Source: Pseudonocardia petroleophila
Lineage (GTDB): Bacteria > Actinomycetota > Actinomycetes > Mycobacteriales > Pseudonocardiaceae
DNA length: 64,000 nt
Assembly: GCF_014235185.1 (NCBI RefSeq)
Contig: NZ_CP060131.1
Coordinates: forward strand, 4,843,501 to 4,907,500
Reading direction: 5' to 3'
How positions within the stretch are numbered: the first letter of the stretch is position 1; the number at the start of each line of letters is the position of its first letter. Position numbers and translations under genes: made by a program. Shown here in pieces: positions 60,737 through 64,000 of this stretch. The notes beneath the pieces were generated by a model that ran no database searches, had not been told where the DNA came from, and saw nothing but the letters and a program-made list of their open reading frames with translations.

Positions 60737-61728
60737 CCCGGGTCGGGGTGGGGCTGGCCGGGCTGGGCCGGATGGGGCGCATCCACGCCGCCGCGCTGGC
60801 CGGGCGGTGCTCGGTCGCGCAGCTCGCGTGCGTCTACGACCCGGTCCCGGCCGCCGCGCAGGCCGCCGGAGCCGAGTTCGACGTCCCGTGGACGACGTCG
60901 TTCGACGAGCTGCTCGACCGCGTCGGCTCCGTCGCGATCGCCTCCCCCACCGGCACGCACGCCCCGCTGACGACGCAGGCGGCCGCCGCGGGCCGGCACG
61001 TGTTCTGCGAGAAGCCGATCTCGCTCGACCGCGCGACGACGGTCGCGACGCTGGAGGCGGTCGAGGCGTCCGGGGTCGTGTTCCAGGTGGGCTTCCACCG
61101 GCGCAGCGACCCCGACTGGGTCGCCGCGGCGGCCCGGATCCACGCGGGCGAGCTGGGCGAGGTCACGCTGTTCCGCACCTCGCTGCGCGACATGACCCCG
61201 CCGGACCCGGCGTTCCTGTCCGGCTCGGGCGGGTTCTTCCTCGACGTGGTGGTGCACGACCTCGACGTCGCCCGCTGGCTCGTCGGCGAGGTCGTCGAGG
61301 TGCACGCGCACGGCGCCGCGGCCGACCCGGAGTTCGCCGCGCTCGGCGACATCGACACCGCCGTCACCGTGCTCCGGTTCGCCGACGGCGCGCTCGGCGT
61401 GATCGACAACAGCCGCAGCGCCCGCTACGGCTACGAGTGCTCCACCGAGGTCATGGGCACGCTCGCCACGGCGCGGATCGACGCCCCGCACGTCCGCGGC
61501 GTCGAGTGGCGCACGCCGGGGCTCGCCTCGCGCGACCTGCCCCGCGACTTCGAGGAGCGCTACCCCTGGGCGTACGCGGCGGAGCTGGACGCGTTCGCGC
61601 GCGCCGTCCGCGACGGCACCCCTCCCCCCGTCACCGGTCGCGACGCGCTGGCCGCGTTCGACCTCGCCCTGGCCGCCGACGAGTCCTGGCGGACCGGCGT
61701 GCCCGTCCGTCCGAAGGAGAACGCATGA
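60733..61728 (+). CDS. Gfo/Idh/MocA dehydrogenase, probable inositol 2-dehydrogenase
   Basis: A 331-residue NAD(P)-dependent oxidoreductase: VGVGLAGLGRMGRIHAAALA (Rossmann GxGxxG), SPTGTHAPLT, the catalytic-lysine motif HVFCEKPISLDR, and GGFFLDVVVHDLDVARWLVG carrying the catalytic Asp and His. In inositol operons such proteins oxidise myo-inositol or scyllo-inositol to the inosose, the step before IolE. With the upstream iolG reduced to a remnant, this intact gene is the only candidate in the window. Start GTG 60733 overlaps the remnant's stop; the next gene begins at its stop (ATGA). Confidence 0.88.
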   Translation: MTRVGVGLAGLGRMGRIHAAALAGRCSVAQLACVYDPVPAAAQAAGAEFDVPWTTSFDELLDRVGSVAIASPTGTHAPLTTQAAAAGRHVFCEKPISLDRATTVATLEAVEASGVVFQVGFHRRSDPDWVAAAARIHAGELGEVTLFRTSLRDMTPPDPAFLSGSGGFFLDVVVHDLDVARWLVGEVVEVHAHGAAADPEFAALGDIDTAVTVLRFADGALGVIDNSRSARYGYECSTEVMGTLATARIDAPHVRGVEWRTPGLASRDLPRDFEERYPWAYAAELDAFARAVRDGTPPPVTGRDALAAFDLALAADESWRTGVPVRPKENA

Positions 61729-62582
61729 AGATCGCCGGAGCCCCCATCTCGTGGGGCGTCTGCGAGGTCCCGGGCTGGGGCCATCAGCTCCCGCCGTCGC
61801 GGGTGCTGGCCGAGATGCAGGAGGTGGGCCTGGCCGCCACCGAGTTCGGGCCGGACGGCTTCCTGCCCGAGGACCCCCGCGAGGTGCTCGCGCGCCACGA
61901 CCTGCAGGCCATCGGCGGGTTCACCCCGCTGCTGCTGCACGTGCCGGAGCACGACCCCGTCCCCGAGGTGGAGAAGCTGCTGGCCACCTACGCCGCCACC
62001 GGGTCGGACACCCTCGTGCTGTCGGCGATCAGCGGTCTCGACGGCTACGACGCCCGCCCCGCGCTCGACGACGACGGCTGGCGGACCCTGCTCGGCAACC
62101 TCGACCGCCTCGCCGGGGTCGCCGCCGCGCACGACGTCCGCGCCGTGCTGCACCCGCACGTCGGGACGATGGTGGAGAACACCGACGACGTGCAGCGCGT
62201 GCTCGACGGATCGGCGATCGCGCTGTGCCTCGACACCGGGCACCTGCTCATCGGCGGCACCGACCCGGTCGCCCTGGCCCGCCAGGCCCCGGAGCGGATC
62301 GCGCACACCCACATCAAGGACGTCGACGCACGCCTCGCGAAGCAGGTGCAGGGCGGGCGGCTCACCTACACCGAGGCGGTGCGGGAGGGCATGTACCGCC
62401 CCGTCGGGCACGGGGACGTCGACTTCTCCGCGATCGTCGGGCACCTGCGCGACCACGGGTACGCCGGCTGGTACGTCCTGGAGCAGGACACGATCCTCAC
62501 CGGGGAGCCGGCGGGCGAGGGTCCGCTGACCGACGTCCGCACGAGCGTCGAGGCGCTGCGGACGATCCTCGCGCGCTCGTGA
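61725..62582 (+). CDS. iolE: inosose (2-keto-myo-inositol) dehydratase
   Basis: A 285-residue TIM-barrel sugar phosphate isomerase-fold protein: IAGAPISWGVCEVPGWGHQL at the start, EFGPDGFLP, LHPHVGTMVENTDDVQRVLD, CLDTGHLLIGGTDPVALA, HTHIKDVDARLAKQVQGGRL and the end WYVLEQDTILTGEPAGEGPL. Metal ligands (Glu/Asp/His) are visible in ENTDD, DTGH and HIKDVD. IolE removes water from inosose to give the trihydroxycyclohexane-dione that IolD opens. ATG with AAGGAGA upstream; last intact gene of the operon. Confidence 0.94.
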   Translation: MKIAGAPISWGVCEVPGWGHQLPPSRVLAEMQEVGLAATEFGPDGFLPEDPREVLARHDLQAIGGFTPLLLHVPEHDPVPEVEKLLATYAATGSDTLVLSAISGLDGYDARPALDDDGWRTLLGNLDRLAGVAAAHDVRAVLHPHVGTMVENTDDVQRVLDGSAIALCLDTGHLLIGGTDPVALARQAPERIAHTHIKDVDARLAKQVQGGRLTYTEAVREGMYRPVGHGDVDFSAIVGHLRDHGYAGWYVLEQDTILTGEPAGEGPLTDVRTSVEALRTILARS

Positions 62583-62685
62583 CGGGCCCGTTCTGACCCA
62601 TGCAGCCGGTGAGGTCGACATCATCGGAGCCTGCCGGCCGTGAAGCCCCCACCACGTCGATCCCATCCGTGTCGGGCGCGTCCTC

Positions 62686-63508
62686 GTGAGCGGCCCCCTG
62701 CGGATCGGGATCCTCGGGGCCGCCCGGATCACGGGGCAGGCGCTGGTCGACCCGGCGAAGGAGACGGGCGACCGGCTCGTCGCCGTGGCGGCCCGCGACC
62801 CCCGCCGGGCCGAGGCGTTCGCCGCGGAGCACGGCGTCGAGCGGGTCGTCGGCTCCTACGCCGACGTGCTCGTCGACCCCGAGGTCGAGATCGTCTACAA
62901 CCCGCTGGCCAACGCGCTGCACGGCCCGTGGAACCTCGCCGCCGTCGCGGCCGGGAAGCACGTGCTCAGCGAGAAGCCGTTCGCGAGCAACGCGGCGGAG
63001 GCCCGGGCGGTGCGCGACGCCGCGGCGGCCGCGGGCGTCGTCGTGCTGGAGGGCTTCCACCACGCCCACCACCCGGTGCTGCTGCGGCTCCACGAGCTCG
63101 TCGCGTCCGGGGAGCTGGGGGCGCTGCGCCGCGTCGAGGCCCGGTTCACGATGCCCGCCCCGCCCGACGACGACCCGCGCTGGCGGCTCGACCTCGCCGG
63201 CGGGGCGCTGATGGACCTCGGCTGCTACCCGCTGCAGTGCCTGCGCTCGTTCGCGCGGTGGGCGGGCGGCGAGCCGTCCGTCTCCTCGGCCACCGCCGGG
63301 GAGCGGGCCGGGCACCCGGGCGTCGACGAGCGGGTCACCGCGGAGCTCGGCTACCCGTCCGGCGCGACCGGTGCGGGCGCACCTGCGCGACGGCGCGCCG
63401 TTCCCCACCGGGGCCGACGACGCCGTGCGCACCGCCGAGCTGATCGACGCGGTCTACGCGGCGGCCGGGCTGCCGGTGCGACCGCGGGCGGAGTCGGTGT
63501 CGCCGTAG
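62686..63508 (+). pseudogene. Gfo/Idh/MocA oxidoreductase, broken by deletion and frameshift
   Basis: The frame from GTG 62686 encodes a normal N-terminal and middle part: LRIGILGAARITGQALVDPA, YNPLANALHGPWNLAAVAAG, HVLSEKPFASNAAEARAV and GGALMDLGCYPLQCLRSFAR, up to TAELGYPSGATG near 63370. The natural C-terminus (LRDGAPFPTGADDAVRTAEL, then IDAVYAAAGLPVRPRAESVS and stop at 63508) lies in the +1-shifted frame directly afterwards. About 70-90 residues that join these parts in relatives are absent. Deletion plus frameshift makes this a pseudogene; translation in the original frame runs on into an Arg/Ala-rich tail to 63597. Confidence 0.75.
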
Positions 63509-64000
63509 CGGCGACCGGCGGAACGCGGTCGACTCCGACCGCGTTCCGCAGAACGCGGTCTGCCGGCGCGGCGGGCGGACGGACGGCGTTCCGCTGACGG
63601 CGGTCGGTCAGTCGGTTGTGCGGGCGGACGCGCGGATACGTCGGCAGTGGTCGGATCGCGTACCCGCGGAACGCAGGGCCCGATCGCGTCCCGCGGAACA
63701 CAAGACCCGATCACGTCCCGCGGGCCGGCGATGCCGGCGGATGCGGATACGTCGGCGATGGCCGGATCGCGTCACGCGGAACACGGGGCTGATCGCGTCC
63801 AGCAGAACGACGCCCGATCGCGTCCGCGGAAAACTGGGGCCGACGGCGTCCCGCGGAACGCCGGGCCCGATCGCGCCCGGCGGAACACCGGGCCCGAGGT
63901 GCATTCCGCAGAACTCGAGGCCCGATCGCGTTCCGCGGAACATCGCGCCCGAGGCGCGTGCGCAGCCGCGCTGCGTTCCGCGGAACGCGGGGGCTCACCT
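63509..64000. repeat. array of degenerate ~27-bp palindromic repeats
   Basis: No convincing gene lies here. From about 63650 the sequence is built of at least ten degenerate units of about 27 bp with the pattern GATCGCGTYCCGCGGAAC followed by a short spacer and GGGCCC. Each unit is centred on the palindrome GTTCCGCGGAAC or a near form. A longer block (GCGGATACGTCGGC... to GCGGAAC) occurs twice, near 63632 and 63743. Short open frames on the minus strand (FRGTRSG-like peptides in all phases) are by-products of the repeat. The array runs off the window edge, so its total length is unknown. Confidence 0.85.

Noticed and set aside
63608..63998. Minus-strand short frames with FRGTRSG-like repeats
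   Set aside because: The same peptide types occur in all three phases of the repeat array, which shows they come from the DNA repeat and not from protein selection.
63650..64000. CRISPR array
   Set aside because: Units are degenerate and contiguous, spacers are not unique sequences, and no cas gene is present.

Overview
The window is about 74% G+C, codes densely on both strands and has many four-base start/stop overlaps. The gene set is actinobacterial: F420-dependent glucose-6-phosphate dehydrogenase, a deazaflavin-type nitroreductase, GarA, the gcvH-garA-nuclease-MerR-gcvP block also found in mycobacteria, CoaA, Ser/Thr kinases and a SARP-like regulator. A member of the Pseudonocardiaceae, probably Pseudonocardia or a close relative, fits best. 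That is inference from gene content; there is no rRNA or other marker in the window.

Layout. 0-7 kb: bacterioferritin tail, a receptor-like Ser/Thr kinase, small conserved proteins, an aldo/keto reductase, an MFS transporter and a DUF4232-type lipoprotein. 7-14 kb: a PadR regulator, then a tightly coupled run of deazaflavin nitroreductase, UvrA-like ATPase, SNF2 helicase and SWIM protein. 14-17 kb: a membrane kinase with its catalytic domain at the C-terminus, overlapping by four bases a polytopic acyltransferase-like gene that may start at CTG. 17-30 kb: a MarR/lactate-oxidase pair divergent from asparagine synthase, then DUF427, GNAT, esterase, MarR, CoaA, a YcaQ-like winged-helix protein, two DUF21/CBS membrane proteins and a putative glycosylase. 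30-38 kb: a secreted beta-helix protein and the glycine cleavage block (gcvP under a tandem glycine riboswitch, MerR, bifunctional nuclease, garA, gcvH), then PgsA and OsmC.

38-44 kb: a ThDP enzyme, then a partner-switching cluster. It has a MEDS-STAS protein, a MEDS-ATPase, a SARP-like regulator and an RsbW-like anti-sigma factor, next to a small stress operon with a SigB/SigF-like promoter whose predicted start makes the transcript leaderless. 44-51 kb: enoyl-CoA hydratase and Fgd, a heterodimeric ABC exporter, a DUF2071 protein and a GntR regulator.

51-63 kb: a complete myo-inositol catabolic and uptake operon (iolC, Cgl0159-type aldolase, iolB, iolD, mmsA, ABC binding protein, permease and ATPase, Gfo/Idh dehydrogenase, iolE), probably controlled by the divergent GntR protein. 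Two Gfo/Idh genes at its distal end are deletion derivatives: a 37-codon iolG remnant that keeps translational coupling, and a frameshifted gene. 63.5-64 kb: no gene is evident. This stretch is a degenerate array of about 27-bp units built on the palindrome GTTCCGCGGAAC, and the 16-bp form of that palindrome also occurs as a solitary copy near 6.3 kb.
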